Assembly: GCF_900105615.1 (NCBI RefSeq)
Contig: NZ_LT630003.1
Coordinates: forward strand, 1,550,001-1,614,000
DNA from: Lacrimispora sphenoides JCM 1415
Lineage (GTDB): Bacteria; Bacillota; Clostridia; Lachnospirales; Lachnospiraceae
Direction: 5' to 3'
DNA: 64,000 nt
Numbering within the stretch: the stretch's first letter is position 1; every line of letters begins with the position of its first letter. The notes below the pieces were generated by a model that had not been told where the DNA came from, did not search any database, and saw nothing but the letters and a program-made list of their open reading frames with translations. The position numbers and the translations under genes were made by a program. Below are positions 33,627 to 42,295 of the stretch, in pieces.

Positions 33627-34505
33627 ATGATCAAAAGCATGACAGGTTTTGGCAGATGCGAAACTGTCACGGATGAATATAAGATTTCCGTAGAAATGAA
33701 AGCTGTAAATCACAGATATCTGGATTTAAGCATAAAGATGCCGAAAAAGTTTAATTTCTTTGAAGCAGGGATCAGGAATCTATTAAAGAATTATATCCAG
33801 CGCGGAAAGGTTGATGTTTTTATCACCTATGAGGATTACACAGAGAATAAGCTGTGCTTGAAGTATAACAGTGCGCTGGCTGCTGAATATATGGATTATT
33901 TCGCAAAGATGGAGGCACAATTCGGAATTCAGAACGACATCAAGGTATCGACTCTGGCCAGGTGCCCGGAGGTCCTTATTATGGAAGAGGTTCCGGAGGA
34001 TGAGAATCAGATGTGGAAGCTTCTTTCAGAAACCATAGAGGAAGCTGCAAAACGTTTTGTGGAAACCAGAGTGACAGAAGGGGAAAACCTAAAGAGCGAT
34101 CTCCTTGGAAAGCTTAAGTTTATGACTGAGCTTGTGGAATTTATTGATGAACGGTCCCCCAGGATTCTATTAGAATACAGGGCAAAACTGGAGGACAAGG
34201 TGAAGGAATTGCTGGCAAGCGCTACCATTGATGAGGGAAGAATTGCAGCGGAAGTTACGATATTTGCCGATAAAATCTGTGTGGATGAAGAAACCGTACG
34301 GCTCAGAAGCCACATTGAAAATACTTGTGCAGAGCTTAATGCAGGCGGAAGTGTGGGAAGAAAACTGGATTTCATCGCTCAGGAGATGAACCGGGAGGCG
34401 AATACCATACTTTCCAAAGCCAATGACCTGGAAATTTCCGATAAGGCCATCGCTCTGAAGACCGAGATTGAAAAGGTTAGGGAACAGATCCAGAATATTG
34501 AGTAG
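33627..34505 (+). CDS. yicC: YicC family endoribonuclease-type protein
   Basis: 292 aa. The start MIKSMTGFGRCE and the block VEMKAVNHRYLDLSIKMP are diagnostic for YicC_N, and the C-terminal DUF1732 ends RKLDFIAQEMNREANTILSKAND. YicC proteins have been linked to RNA turnover and stress survival; the B. subtilis member is YloC. An ATG 12 codons upstream lies on the promoter and has no binding site. Followed by gmk and rpoZ as in other Firmicutes, though remA, often found between them, is missing here. Confidence 0.92.
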   Translation: MIKSMTGFGRCETVTDEYKISVEMKAVNHRYLDLSIKMPKKFNFFEAGIRNLLKNYIQRGKVDVFITYEDYTENKLCLKYNSALAAEYMDYFAKMEAQFGIQNDIKVSTLARCPEVLIMEEVPEDENQMWKLLSETIEEAAKRFVETRVTEGENLKSDLLGKLKFMTELVEFIDERSPRILLEYRAKLEDKVKELLASATIDEGRIAAEVTIFADKICVDEETVRLRSHIENTCAELNAGGSVGRKLDFIAQEMNREANTILSKANDLEISDKAIALKTEIEKVREQIQNIE

Positions 34506-34521
34506 GAGTGTAACGAATAAC

Positions 34522-35142
34522 ATGAATGAAAATGGCATATTGATAGTCGTATCCGGATTTTCAGGGGCAGGCAAGGGTACCTTGATGAAAGAGCTTCTGA
34601 AACGGTATGATAATTATGCGTTGTCCATATCCGCTACCACCAGAAATCCCAGAGAGGGAGAAGCAGACGGCAGGGAATATTTCTTTGTGACAGAAGAACG
34701 TTTTAAGGATATGATACAAAAGGAAGAATTGATCGAATATGCCCAGTACGTCAACCATTACTATGGTACACCCAAGGAATACGTTTTAAACCAGATGAAA
34801 ATGGGGAAGGATGTAATCCTGGAAATTGAAATTCAGGGGGCGCTAAAGGTAAAGAAACATTTCCCTGCTGCGATTTTGATTTTTGTCATGCCACCCAACG
34901 CAGAGGAATTAAAACGCCGTCTCATAGGCCGCGGTACGGAAAACATGGATGTGATCAATGCCAGACTCCGCCGGGCAGCCGAGGAAGCGGAAGGCATGGA
35001 GGGCTATGATTATATCCTCATTAACGATAAGATAGACACTTGTGTGGAAGAGATGCACCGCATGATTCAGGTACAGCATAACCGTGCTTCCAATAATATG
35101 GCATTTTTATCCCATATTCGGGAAGAATTAAAGAATATATAG
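34522..35142 (+). CDS. gmk: Guanylate kinase
   Basis: 206 aa. Phosphorylates GMP to GDP with ATP. The P-loop is SGFSGAGKGTL, followed by SATTRNPREGEADGREYFFV, the GMP-binding YGTPKEYV and the lid RLIGRGTE. The frame is open into yicC (to 34468) but MNENGILIVVSG is the family start. The ribosome binding site TAGGAG is rather far (13 bases). Confidence 0.95.
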   Translation: MNENGILIVVSGFSGAGKGTLMKELLKRYDNYALSISATTRNPREGEADGREYFFVTEERFKDMIQKEELIEYAQYVNHYYGTPKEYVLNQMKMGKDVILEIEIQGALKVKKHFPAAILIFVMPPNAEELKRRLIGRGTENMDVINARLRRAAEEAEGMEGYDYILINDKIDTCVEEMHRMIQVQHNRASNNMAFLSHIREELKNI

Positions 35143-35168
35143 AGCCGATTAAGAAAGGGGAATGAAAG

Positions 35169-35423
35169 ATGTTACATCCATCTTATTCAGATTTGATTAA
35201 TGTAGTAAACAGCGAGGTAGAGCCAGGAGAGGCTCCTGTTGTACAGAGCCGTTATTCTATCGTAATTGCCGCAGCCAAGAGAGCAAGGCAGATTATCGGC
35301 GGCTCAGAGCCGGAGGTTTTGGGAGCTGGTAAGAAACCGCTTTCTGTTGCCGTAGAAGAACTGTATGAGGGCAAAGTGAAGATTTTAAGCGAAGCGGATG
35401 CAACAGAAGAAGACGATAATTAG
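35169..35423 (+). CDS. rpoZ: DNA-directed RNA polymerase omega subunit
   Basis: 84 aa. MLHPSYSDLINVVNSE at the N-terminus, SRYSIVIAAAKRARQI in the centre and KPLSVAVEELYEGKVKIL are the omega conserved region. It helps assembly of the RNA polymerase core. AAAGGGGAATGAAAG precedes the ATG; it follows gmk by 26 bases. Confidence 0.95.
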   Translation: MLHPSYSDLINVVNSEVEPGEAPVVQSRYSIVIAAAKRARQIIGGSEPEVLGAGKKPLSVAVEELYEGKVKILSEADATEEDDN

Positions 35424-35424
35424 G

Positions 35425-35460
35425 AAAGAGGCCGTCTCCCTTTTGGATGAGATGGCCTTT
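35425..35460 (+). terminator. Hairpin after rpoZ
   Basis: AAAGAGGCCGTCTC pairs with GAGATGGCCTTT (one bulge, one wobble) around CCTTTTGGAT. It is followed by CCC rather than a long T run, so termination may be partial and rimO may be read through. Confidence 0.65.
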
Positions 35461-35490
35461 CCCATTATAAAGAAAGACAGGAGTTAAAAC

Positions 35491-36831
35491 ATGAAGTTAT
35501 TATGTGTTTCACTGGGCTGTGACAAGAATCTTGTGGATACAGAGATGATGCTGGGCCTTCTGAATAAAGACGGATATACCTTTACGGATGATGAGTATGA
35601 GGCGGATGTGATTGTGATCAATACCTGTTGCTTCATCGGTGATGCAAAAGAGGAAAGCGTAAATACCATACTGGAGATGGCCCAGAGAAAGATTGACGGC
35701 AAATGCAAGGCTTTGATCGTAACCGGCTGCCTGGCCCAGCGGTATAAACAGGAGATCATAGACGAGATTCCTGAAGTAGATGGAATTTTAGGTACTTCCA
35801 CCTATGACGAGATCTCTTACGTTCTGGCGGAAGCTTTGGGCGGAAAAGAACACGTTCAGCGTTTTCACGAACTGGACGAGATTCCTGAAGTGGAAACAGA
35901 CCGGATTCTTACAACAGGGGGGCATTATGCCTTTTTAAAGATTGCGGAAGGCTGTGACAAGCATTGTACTTACTGTATTATTCCGTCTTTGCGTGGTAAT
36001 TACCGCAGTGTTCCCATGGAACGTCTGGTAAAGGAAGCTGAAAGGCTGGCTGAGAGGGGGGTGAAAGAGCTTATTTTAGTTGCTCAGGAGACGACTCTGT
36101 ATGGTGTGGATCTATATGGTGAGAAATCACTTCCAAAGCTTCTTAAAAGCCTGTGCCGCATATCCGGGATTCAGTGGATCCGGATCCAGTACTGTTATCC
36201 GGAAGAAATCACGGATGAACTGATCCAGACCATAAAGGAAGAAGAGAAGATATGTAAATACCTTGATCTGCCCATTCAGCATGCCAGCGACCGGATCTTA
36301 AAACGTATGGGCCGCAAGGCCACAAAGGCCCAGCTTCGGGAAATCGTGGAAAAGCTTCGGAGAGAAATTCCGGATATCGCTCTTAGGACCACACTGATCT
36401 CAGGATTCCCAGGGGAAACCCCGGAAGATCACGAAGAACTGATGGAGTTCGTGGATGAGATGGAATTCCAGCGTTTGGGAGTGTTTGCATATTCGGCAGA
36501 AGAAGATACACCTGCTGCGGAATTTCCGGATCAGGTTTTGCAGGAGACAAAGGAGGAACGCCGTGATGCCATCATGGAGCTCCAGCAGGAGATCTCCTTT
36601 GATTTTTCTAAATCCATGATCGGGAAAACTCTGGAGGTCATGATCGAAGGCAAGGTGGCGGATGAAAACGCTTATGTAGGACGTACCTTTATGGATGGTC
36701 CTGGTGTGGATGGAATGATTTTTGTTCAGACAGCCGAAGAACTGATGTCAGGTGATTTTGCAAGAGTCCGCGTGACGGGGGCTATGGAATATGATTTGAT
36801 AGGAGAGTTGGAGGATGAATTTACCGAATAA
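35491..36831 (+). CDS. rimO: Ribosomal protein S12 methylthiotransferase RimO
   Basis: 446-aa radical SAM enzyme that adds a methylthio group to an Asp of S12. The N-terminal UPF0004 domain starts MKLLCVSLGCDKNLVDTE, which is the RimO version (MiaB differs). The radical SAM cluster is CDKHCTYCIIP, preceded by GGHYAFLKIAEG. A C-terminal TRAM domain (about residues 375-440) completes the usual length. AGACAGGAG precedes the ATG. Confidence 0.95.
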   Translation: MKLLCVSLGCDKNLVDTEMMLGLLNKDGYTFTDDEYEADVIVINTCCFIGDAKEESVNTILEMAQRKIDGKCKALIVTGCLAQRYKQEIIDEIPEVDGILGTSTYDEISYVLAEALGGKEHVQRFHELDEIPEVETDRILTTGGHYAFLKIAEGCDKHCTYCIIPSLRGNYRSVPMERLVKEAERLAERGVKELILVAQETTLYGVDLYGEKSLPKLLKSLCRISGIQWIRIQYCYPEEITDELIQTIKEEEKICKYLDLPIQHASDRILKRMGRKATKAQLREIVEKLRREIPDIALRTTLISGFPGETPEDHEELMEFVDEMEFQRLGVFAYSAEEDTPAAEFPDQVLQETKEERRDAIMELQQEISFDFSKSMIGKTLEVMIEGKVADENAYVGRTFMDGPGVDGMIFVQTAEELMSGDFARVRVTGAMEYDLIGELEDEFTE

Positions 36832-37357
36832 GCTTACGATTTTAAGAGTTATTATGATTCCGTTTTTTGTTCTGTTTCTGCTGCTTGACGGAGGTGCCAA
36901 TGCGTCATACCGTTATATTGCGGCGGTCATATTCATTGTGGCCAGCTTTACGGATTTTCTTGACGGAAATATCGCAAGAAAGTATGGCCTGGTGACTAAT
37001 TTTGGCAAGTTTATGGACCCTCTGGCGGATAAGCTGCTGGTCTGTGCAGGACTTATCTGTTTTACGGCCCTGGGCCAGCTTTCTGCCTGGATTGTTATCG
37101 TGATTATTAGCCGTGAATTTATTATCAGTGGTTTCCGTCTGGTGGCTTCTGATAATGGCGTGGTGATCGCGGCAAGCTATTGGGGAAAGTTTAAAACAGT
37201 GTCCCAGATGATTATGTCGGTTCTTCTTATCCTGAATATTCCGGCATTGTCCATACTCACAACAGTGTTTGTCTGGATCGCCACTATCCTTACCTTGGTT
37301 TCACTAGTTGATTATATAGCAAAAAATTACCGCGTTCTTATGGAAGGGAGCATGTGA
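36815..37357 (+). CDS. pgsA: CDP-diacylglycerol-glycerol-3-phosphate 3-phosphatidyltransferase
   Basis: 180-aa integral membrane enzyme of phosphatidylglycerol synthesis. The CDP-alcohol phosphotransferase motif is visible as DFLDGNIARKYGLVTNFGKFMDPLADK (split here: DFLDGNIARKYG, then GKFMDPLADK). Four or more membrane segments. The ATG overlaps the last 17 bases of rimO, with GGAGAGTTGGAGG in front. Confidence 0.94.
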   Translation: MNLPNKLTILRVIMIPFFVLFLLLDGGANASYRYIAAVIFIVASFTDFLDGNIARKYGLVTNFGKFMDPLADKLLVCAGLICFTALGQLSAWIVIVIISREFIISGFRLVASDNGVVIAASYWGKFKTVSQMIMSVLLILNIPALSILTTVFVWIATILTLVSLVDYIAKNYRVLMEGSM

Positions 37358-37359
37358 TC

Positions 37360-38607
37360 ATGGTTGTTGAACTGATTTCAGTTGGAACGGAACTTCTTCT
37401 TGGAAATATTGTAAATACCAATACTCAGTATCTGGCGGAGAAATGTGCTCTTTTGGGACTTTCCATGTATCATCAGGTTACGGTGGGTGATAACAGGGAA
37501 CGTCTGTCAGAGGCATTAGAGACTGCCCTAAAGCGTTCAGATGTTGTCATCCTGACCGGAGGCCTTGGACCTACGGAGGATGATCTGACAAAAGAAGTCT
37601 GCGCAGAGGTCATGGGATTCTCTTTGATGGAAGATAGCCATACAAAGGAGAGAATTAAAGAGTATTTTAAAAACAGCATTTATAAAGATATTCCAGATAA
37701 TAACTGGAAGCAGGCGCTGGTTCCTCAGGGAGCGGCTGTACTTGACAACCATAACGGTACTGCTCCCGGACTGATCTTGGAAAAGGATGGAAAGGCGGCA
37801 ATCCTGCTGCCAGGACCTCCAAATGAGTTAAAGCCCCTGTTCCGCGATCAGGTATTCCCTTACCTTCAGAAGCTCCAGCCTGAAGTGATCCGTTCTCAAA
37901 TGATCAAGATCTGCGGACATGGAGAGAGCCAGGTTGAGAATAAGCTTCTTGACCTCATTGACGGACAGTCCAACCCAACCATTGCCACCTATGCGAAGAC
38001 GGCTGAGGTGCATTTAAGAGTCACGGCAAAGGCATCAAGTGATGAGGAAGCCAAAAGCCTTTTAAAACCGGTGGTAAAAGAGATTAAAAACCGTTTTGGG
38101 AACGATGTGTATACCACAAAAGAGGAAGAAACCCTTGAAATGGCAGTCGTCCGTCTCCTGAAAAAATATGAGCTGACGGTGACTACAGCGGAATCCTGCA
38201 CCGGAGGACTGATTGCAGGACGTCTGGTGAATGTACCGGGGGCTTCCGAAGTGTTTCGGGAAGGCTTTATCACCTATTCCAACAAGGCGAAGAGAAAACA
38301 TCTTGATGTAAGCAAAGGCACCTTGAAGAAATACGGTGCAGTCAGCGAACAGACTGCCAAAGAAATGGCGATCGGTGGTATTTTCGCGGCTGATTCGGAT
38401 GTATGCATTGCGGTGACAGGAATCGCAGGACCGGATTCTGATGGGGAAAAACCGGTAGGACTTGTTTATATGGCCTGCTATATGAAGGATAAGGTTTCTG
38501 TGGAAGAATATCATTTTAAGGGAAACCGGGAGAAAATCAGGGAACAGTCTGTCGTAAAGGCACTGGACCTGCTGCGCCGTTCCATTCTTAAGAATTATCA
38601 TTCATAA
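37360..38607 (+). CDS. cinA: CinA family protein (competence/damage-inducible, NMN amidase-like domain)
   Basis: 415 aa. The N-terminal MoeA-like domain begins VVELISVGTELLLGNIVNTN and includes LTGGLGPTEDD; the C-terminal CinA amidase-like domain has TTAESCTGGLIAGRLV and ITYSNKAKRKHLDV. A role in pyridine nucleotide recycling (nicotinamide mononucleotide deamidation) is known for some members. The frame starts at GTG 37354, but that is 3 bases after GGGAG; ATG 37360 fits better. It follows pgsA as in many Firmicutes. Confidence 0.93.
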   Translation: MVVELISVGTELLLGNIVNTNTQYLAEKCALLGLSMYHQVTVGDNRERLSEALETALKRSDVVILTGGLGPTEDDLTKEVCAEVMGFSLMEDSHTKERIKEYFKNSIYKDIPDNNWKQALVPQGAAVLDNHNGTAPGLILEKDGKAAILLPGPPNELKPLFRDQVFPYLQKLQPEVIRSQMIKICGHGESQVENKLLDLIDGQSNPTIATYAKTAEVHLRVTAKASSDEEAKSLLKPVVKEIKNRFGNDVYTTKEEETLEMAVVRLLKKYELTVTTAESCTGGLIAGRLVNVPGASEVFREGFITYSNKAKRKHLDVSKGTLKKYGAVSEQTAKEMAIGGIFAADSDVCIAVTGIAGPDSDGEKPVGLVYMACYMKDKVSVEEYHFKGNREKIREQSVVKALDLLRRSILKNYHS

Positions 38608-38629
38608 AACCTTCCGGGAGGAGATAAAT

Positions 38630-39970
38630 TTGGAGACCCGTTTGCTGAAAAAACAGATGACTGCAGCGTACCAGTACTCCTATGTAAGACTGGTGCTGAA
38701 TTATTATACTTTATTTGAAACCGTAGGAGAGGAGCCGGTGATTCCGGAGAGGATTATTGCTTACTGTCTACAGCTTAACGGGCTGCTAAAGGAGCATTTT
38801 TCCGGAAAAGATATGGAAGAGGAGCTGCTTAAGCTTCGTGAAAGTATCACTCATGAAGTGGAGGTTCTGACTTCCTACACAGACTGCTTTCAGATTTATG
38901 AATATGTTATAAACCGCCTGGAACGGAAGTTTATTTCTTTGCCGGAAACCGAAGGTGATGATGAAAGCTTTTCACAGCGCCTTATGGGATTCGTAACGGA
39001 TACAAAGGAAACAGCCGTTATGAACGGAAGGATCAGGCAGATCATCGGGCAGCTTCCGGTCCGACTGACAAAACAGAAGTTTTTCAGTCTTGTCATGGAT
39101 GGATTGTCCGTTTACATTGGTTCTCCCGTAGAGAATCTTAAGGATATGATGTATAACCTCCGCGGGTCATCCATGGTGAAGCTTCCTTCAGGAATGGAAG
39201 AAGGGCATAAGGAACTTTTTGAGCTTCTGGAGCAGTTCCGTCTTATGGATTACGGGAATATGACCGCTGAAGGCTTTGAAGAAGCTTCTGAAAAACTTGG
39301 CCTTGCCTGCGAGGGGCTTATGGATGAATCCGGCCTTTATATCATGCTCCAAGACATTATCAATGATTTTTGTGTTCTTGTATTTGCAAGACCGGAAGCA
39401 GTTGTTGATATAATGGAGGAAGAACTTTACTTCTCCATGGTTGAGGAGATTTTAGAAAAGTTCGTAAAAGAAGATTATTCCCCTGCAGGAGAAGAGTTTT
39501 TTGACAGGCTTACTCAGCTGGAGGGAAGGCAGGAAGCTTATTATGAGCGGTATTTAAGGACCGAACTGCCGGAAGAGAGCGACGATTGGAATAAAGATCC
39601 GGATTACGTGAAAGCTGTAAATGTAGACAGGCTTTTATCCGGAAGCTCTTTTGTGGAATTAAAAAGCCGGGACGAGCGGAAAGAAACAGGTAAAGCGGAT
39701 AAAACGGCTGTTGTTGACCGTTCCTATCTGGATAAAACGGCGAAGGAGTATTTTGAAGAGCTTGAGGAGGTATTCTCTGGCGTCTCCAGACCTGTGATCC
39801 GGGCCATAATGGCGAAGGTTTTATCAGACCTGCCTGTCTATTTTAATTCAGTTGACGAAATACAGGCATTTATTGCAGGAAGCTTAAAAAGCTGCCTGGA
39901 TGAAGCGGAAAAGGAAACTTGCAAGGAATTATTGGAAGAGCTGATGGATGATGAAAATAAGCTGGTTTGA
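38630..39970 (+). CDS. Hypothetical protein, 446 aa, acidic
   Basis: I do not recognise a family with confidence. The protein is soluble, mostly helical in appearance and acidic, with no signal peptide or membrane segment. It begins METRLLKKQMTAAYQYSYV and ends in ELLEELMDDENKLV. The start is TTG with GGGAGGAG 6 bases upstream. It overlaps the following 110-aa gene by 23 bases, so the two are probably translated together and work together. Confidence 0.8.
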   Translation: METRLLKKQMTAAYQYSYVRLVLNYYTLFETVGEEPVIPERIIAYCLQLNGLLKEHFSGKDMEEELLKLRESITHEVEVLTSYTDCFQIYEYVINRLERKFISLPETEGDDESFSQRLMGFVTDTKETAVMNGRIRQIIGQLPVRLTKQKFFSLVMDGLSVYIGSPVENLKDMMYNLRGSSMVKLPSGMEEGHKELFELLEQFRLMDYGNMTAEGFEEASEKLGLACEGLMDESGLYIMLQDIINDFCVLVFARPEAVVDIMEEELYFSMVEEILEKFVKEDYSPAGEEFFDRLTQLEGRQEAYYERYLRTELPEESDDWNKDPDYVKAVNVDRLLSGSSFVELKSRDERKETGKADKTAVVDRSYLDKTAKEYFEELEEVFSGVSRPVIRAIMAKVLSDLPVYFNSVDEIQAFIAGSLKSCLDEAEKETCKELLEELMDDENKLV

Positions 39971-40280
39971 CCGTTTGTACGTAGGCGAGAAAGCGAAGAA
40001 GAAACGTTACCGGATTATTCAGGGAATCCGCAGGTTAAAGCCTGGACCAGGGATTTATGTGATTACGCCTGCTGCAAATGGGAATAATATACTTGATATC
40101 TATCCGGCAATGACACTTTTGTGGCCTCTTTACCGGGAGGAGGAATTTCTCATTTTAGGCATTGCGTCCGGTTACTGGGAAGCGTTAGAGGTGGCCGGGA
40201 ATATCATCGGTGATATGTACCGGAAAACTGGAGGCTTCGATCTGCCTGCCTTTATAGGGAGGGAAGCCGGTAAGGTGTGA
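39948..40280 (+). CDS. Hypothetical protein, 110 aa
   Basis: Function unknown. Soluble, basic N-terminus (GEKAKKKRYRIIQGIRRLKPGPG) followed by a segment with DIYPAMTLLWPLYREEEFLILGIASGYWEA. It begins inside the end of the 446-aa gene (ATGATG at 39948/39951) and its stop is just before the DUF2953 gene. Length and context suggest a conserved clostridial accessory protein; I cannot assign a role. Confidence 0.75.
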   Translation: MMKISWFDRLYVGEKAKKKRYRIIQGIRRLKPGPGIYVITPAANGNNILDIYPAMTLLWPLYREEEFLILGIASGYWEALEVAGNIIGDMYRKTGGFDLPAFIGREAGKV

Positions 40281-40287
40281 GGTGTTC

Positions 40288-41226
40288 ATGCTTCATATAA
40301 TTTTGTTTATACTTAAAATTTTAGGGCTGCTGGTGCTTATCGTATTAGGGCTCGTCCTCGCTGTTGCTCTGCTAATCCTTCTGGTCCCGGTACGGTACCA
40401 GGCAGAGGGATCCTATGACGGAAAGGTTAGGGGGAAAGCCAGGATTACCTGGCTGCTACATATCCTTTCCGTGTCAGCTCAGTACGAGGAAGACTTAATC
40501 GTGAGGGTCCGGATTTTCGGCTTCCGCATAGGAAAACCCAAGAAGATGGATTCAGAGCTTAAGGAAGCGGAAGATATTATGGTTCAGGCTATGGAAATAA
40601 TAGAACCGGAACCCATAAGAGAAGCACTGGAAGTGAAAGATGAAATTCATGACAGGGTCAAGGAAGAACCAAAGAACCTGCCGCCTCCAAAGGAGGAGTT
40701 AAGAAGTCCGACGCCTCCAAAGGAAGAACCAAAAAAGAAAAAAGGATTCCGGGTCATGGGAGTGTTTGAAAAGCTAAAGAAGAAGGTTCTTAGGGCTTTT
40801 ACAAAACTTAAGTTTTTTTTCCTGCGGATCTGTGATACACTGAGAACAATAAAAGACAAAAAAGATGAGATTTATGCCTGGATTTCCAATAAGGAGAACC
40901 AGAAGACAGGAAAGCTGCTATTTAGACAGGTAAAAAGATTGGTCCGCCATATCCTTCCCCGTCGGGGAAAGGGAAATATAACCTTTGGCTTTGATGATCC
41001 TTATCTGACCGGTCAGGTGCTCACCTATGCAAGCGTTATTTATCCGCTTTGCCATAAGCATTTGAACCTGTATCCGGTTTTTGACCAGACTGTGTTTACG
41101 GTGGAAGGAACGTTTCGCGGCAGGATCCGTATGGGAACGGTTCTCCTCATTGGATCACGGATGCTGTTGGATAGAAATTTCAGGCGTTTGTTAAAAGGAT
41201 GGCTTCATAAAGGAGGAATTGCTTAA
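40288..41226 (+). CDS. DUF2953 domain membrane-anchored protein
   Basis: 312 aa. One long N-terminal membrane segment (LGLLVLIVLGLVLAVALLILL), then the DUF2953 region (VPVRYQAEGSYDGKVRGKARITWL) and a Pro/Glu/Lys-rich stretch with a PPKEE pattern around residues 140-160. Genes of this family usually precede ytfJ/gerW in spore formers, as here. A GTG at 40282 is also possible as start. Sporulation or germination context is inferred from gerW. Confidence 0.82.
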   Translation: MLHIILFILKILGLLVLIVLGLVLAVALLILLVPVRYQAEGSYDGKVRGKARITWLLHILSVSAQYEEDLIVRVRIFGFRIGKPKKMDSELKEAEDIMVQAMEIIEPEPIREALEVKDEIHDRVKEEPKNLPPPKEELRSPTPPKEEPKKKKGFRVMGVFEKLKKKVLRAFTKLKFFFLRICDTLRTIKDKKDEIYAWISNKENQKTGKLLFRQVKRLVRHILPRRGKGNITFGFDDPYLTGQVLTYASVIYPLCHKHLNLYPVFDQTVFTVEGTFRGRIRMGTVLLIGSRMLLDRNFRRLLKGWLHKGGIA

Positions 41227-41227
41227 C

Positions 41228-41638
41228 GTGGCAGAGAATAATTTTACATCTACGGTAGAGTCGCTGTTTAAGGGAATGGATTCTTTTGTGGCGACAAAAA
41301 CTGTGGTAGGAGATGCGGTAAAGGTGGATGATACGATCATTCTGCCTTTGGTGGATGTGACCTGCGGCATGGCCGCCGGATCCTTTGCGGGAGATACAAA
41401 GCATAACGGGGCAGGAGGCATGCATGCAAAGATGAGCCCCAGTGCAGTGTTAATCATTCAGAATGGAGTAACAAAGCTGGTTAACATCAAACAGCAGGAT
41501 GCTGTAACGAAAATTCTGGATATGGTACCGGATTTTGTCAATAAATTTGCCGGTGGAACAAAAGAGGTTTCCCCGGAAGCATTAAAGGTGGCGGAGGAGA
41601 TGGCCGCTTCGGAAGAGAATCAAAAAGGGGAAGAATAA
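41228..41638 (+). CDS. gerW: Spore protein GerW (YtfJ family)
   Basis: 136 aa. The block VVGDAVKVDDTIILPLVDVTCG and the Gly/Ala-rich GGMHAKMSPSAVLIIQNG are characteristic for the YtfJ family needed for normal spore germination in Bacillus. AAAGGAGG lies 11 bases before GTG 41228; the in-frame TTG at 41219 is too close to it. It overlaps or abuts the end of the DUF2953 gene, forming a two-gene unit. Confidence 0.9.
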   Translation: MAENNFTSTVESLFKGMDSFVATKTVVGDAVKVDDTIILPLVDVTCGMAAGSFAGDTKHNGAGGMHAKMSPSAVLIIQNGVTKLVNIKQQDAVTKILDMVPDFVNKFAGGTKEVSPEALKVAEEMAASEENQKGEE

Positions 41639-41692
41639 TAAAGGGATAAGCCGCATAGGATGTCATATAGCCTGAATGGATTGAGGGATGAT

Positions 41693-41830
41693 ATGAGAAG
41701 AGTATGCGGACTTATGCTGTTCTGCTTTGGAGCGGGCATGGCAATTCTGCTTTTTATCCCGGCGACTATCGTAACGATCCTTTTTATTATCGGATGTCTG
41801 GTACTGGGATATAACCTGTTCTGCTGCTGA
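41693..41830 (+). CDS. Small membrane protein, 45 aa
   Basis: Two short charged residues at the N-terminus (MRRVCG) are followed by two hydrophobic stretches (LMLFCFGAGMAILLFIPA and IVTILFIIGCLVLGY) and end in NLFCC. GAGGG lies 5-6 bases before the ATG. An in-frame ATG at 41660 would add 11 residues without a binding site. It lies 54 bases after gerW and before a hairpin terminator. Small Cys-ended hydrophobic proteins of this type are found in clostridia; the role is unknown. Confidence 0.6.
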   Translation: MRRVCGLMLFCFGAGMAILLFIPATIVTILFIIGCLVLGYNLFCC

Positions 41831-41853
41831 ATAAGCAATGCTGTTAAAAATAA

Positions 41854-41885
41854 ATGAGGCCAGCCTTAAAAAGGTCCGGCCTCAT
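41854..41885. terminator. Hairpin between convergent gerW unit and rpmB
   Basis: ATGAGGCC / GGCCTCAT with an inner CCTT/AAGG pair. A-rich sequence follows on the plus strand (GAAAAAAG) and T-rich sequence on the minus strand (TTATTTTTAAC), so it may end both transcripts. Confidence 0.75.
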
Positions 41886-41903
41886 GAAAAAAGACAAAAA
41901 AAT

Positions 41904-41929
41904 ACTCCTGACTGATATCAGCCAGGAGT
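41904..41929 (-). terminator. Terminator of rpmB
   Basis: ACTCCTG...CAGGAGT is a nearly perfect 26-base palindrome centred on GATATC, 9 bases after the rpmB stop on the minus strand and followed there by ATTTTTTTGTCTTTTTT. Confidence 0.82.
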
Positions 41930-41938
41930 TTCCTTCGA

Positions 41939-42127
41939 TTAAGCTCTTTCAACTAATCCGGATCTTAAGCAGGAAGTACATACGTACATCTTCTTATTAG
42001 CGCCGCCATTAACTTTTACTTTAACGGACTTCACATTTGCTTTCCACATCTTATTGGATCTTCTATGGGAATGGCTCACTGCGTTGCCAAAGTGAGCAGC
42101 TTTTTCACAAATTGCACATTTAGCCAT
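41939..42127 (-). CDS. rpmB: 50S ribosomal protein L28
   Basis: 62 aa. MAKCAICEKAAHFGNAVSHS with CxxC at the N-terminus and VCTSCLRSG at the C-terminus (four-Cys zinc-type L28). GGAGGTG precedes the ATG. Single leftward gene with its own promoter and terminator, next to the divergent asp23/dak2 unit as in other Firmicutes. Confidence 0.96.
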   Translation of the reverse strand: MAKCAICEKAAHFGNAVSHSHRRSNKMWKANVKSVKVKVNGGANKKMYVCTSCLRSGLVERA

Positions 42128-42187
42128 GATTGCACCTCCTTAAAAGCGACTTGGACTTTTTATGGTTGAAAAATCCACAACAAATGT

Positions 42188-42216
42188 ATGATAACAGAAA
42201 ACACATGGATTTGCAA
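42188..42216 (-). promoter_or_regulatory. Promoter of rpmB
   Basis: Minus strand TTGCAA (42216-42211), 17 bases, TATCAT (42193-42188), about 60 bases before the start codon. Confidence 0.65.
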
Positions 42217-42234
42217 GTGAAAATTAAAAATTTG

Positions 42235-42263
42235 TTTCTTTTTTTGGAAAAATAATGTATAAT
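42235..42263 (+). promoter_or_regulatory. Promoter of the asp23/dak2 unit
   Basis: A consensus TATAAT (42258-42263) with TTTCTT 17 bases upstream; the -35 is weak. It is 32 bases before the ATG at 42296. Confidence 0.55.
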
Positions 42264-42295
42264 CAAAACAGACAGAAAGAACGGAGGTAGAGACT

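Noticed and set aside
35425..35460. Clear-cut end of the yicC-gmk-rpoZ operon
   Set aside because: The hairpin after rpoZ lacks a proper T run and no promoter was found before rimO, so read-through into rimO-pgsA-cinA is left open.
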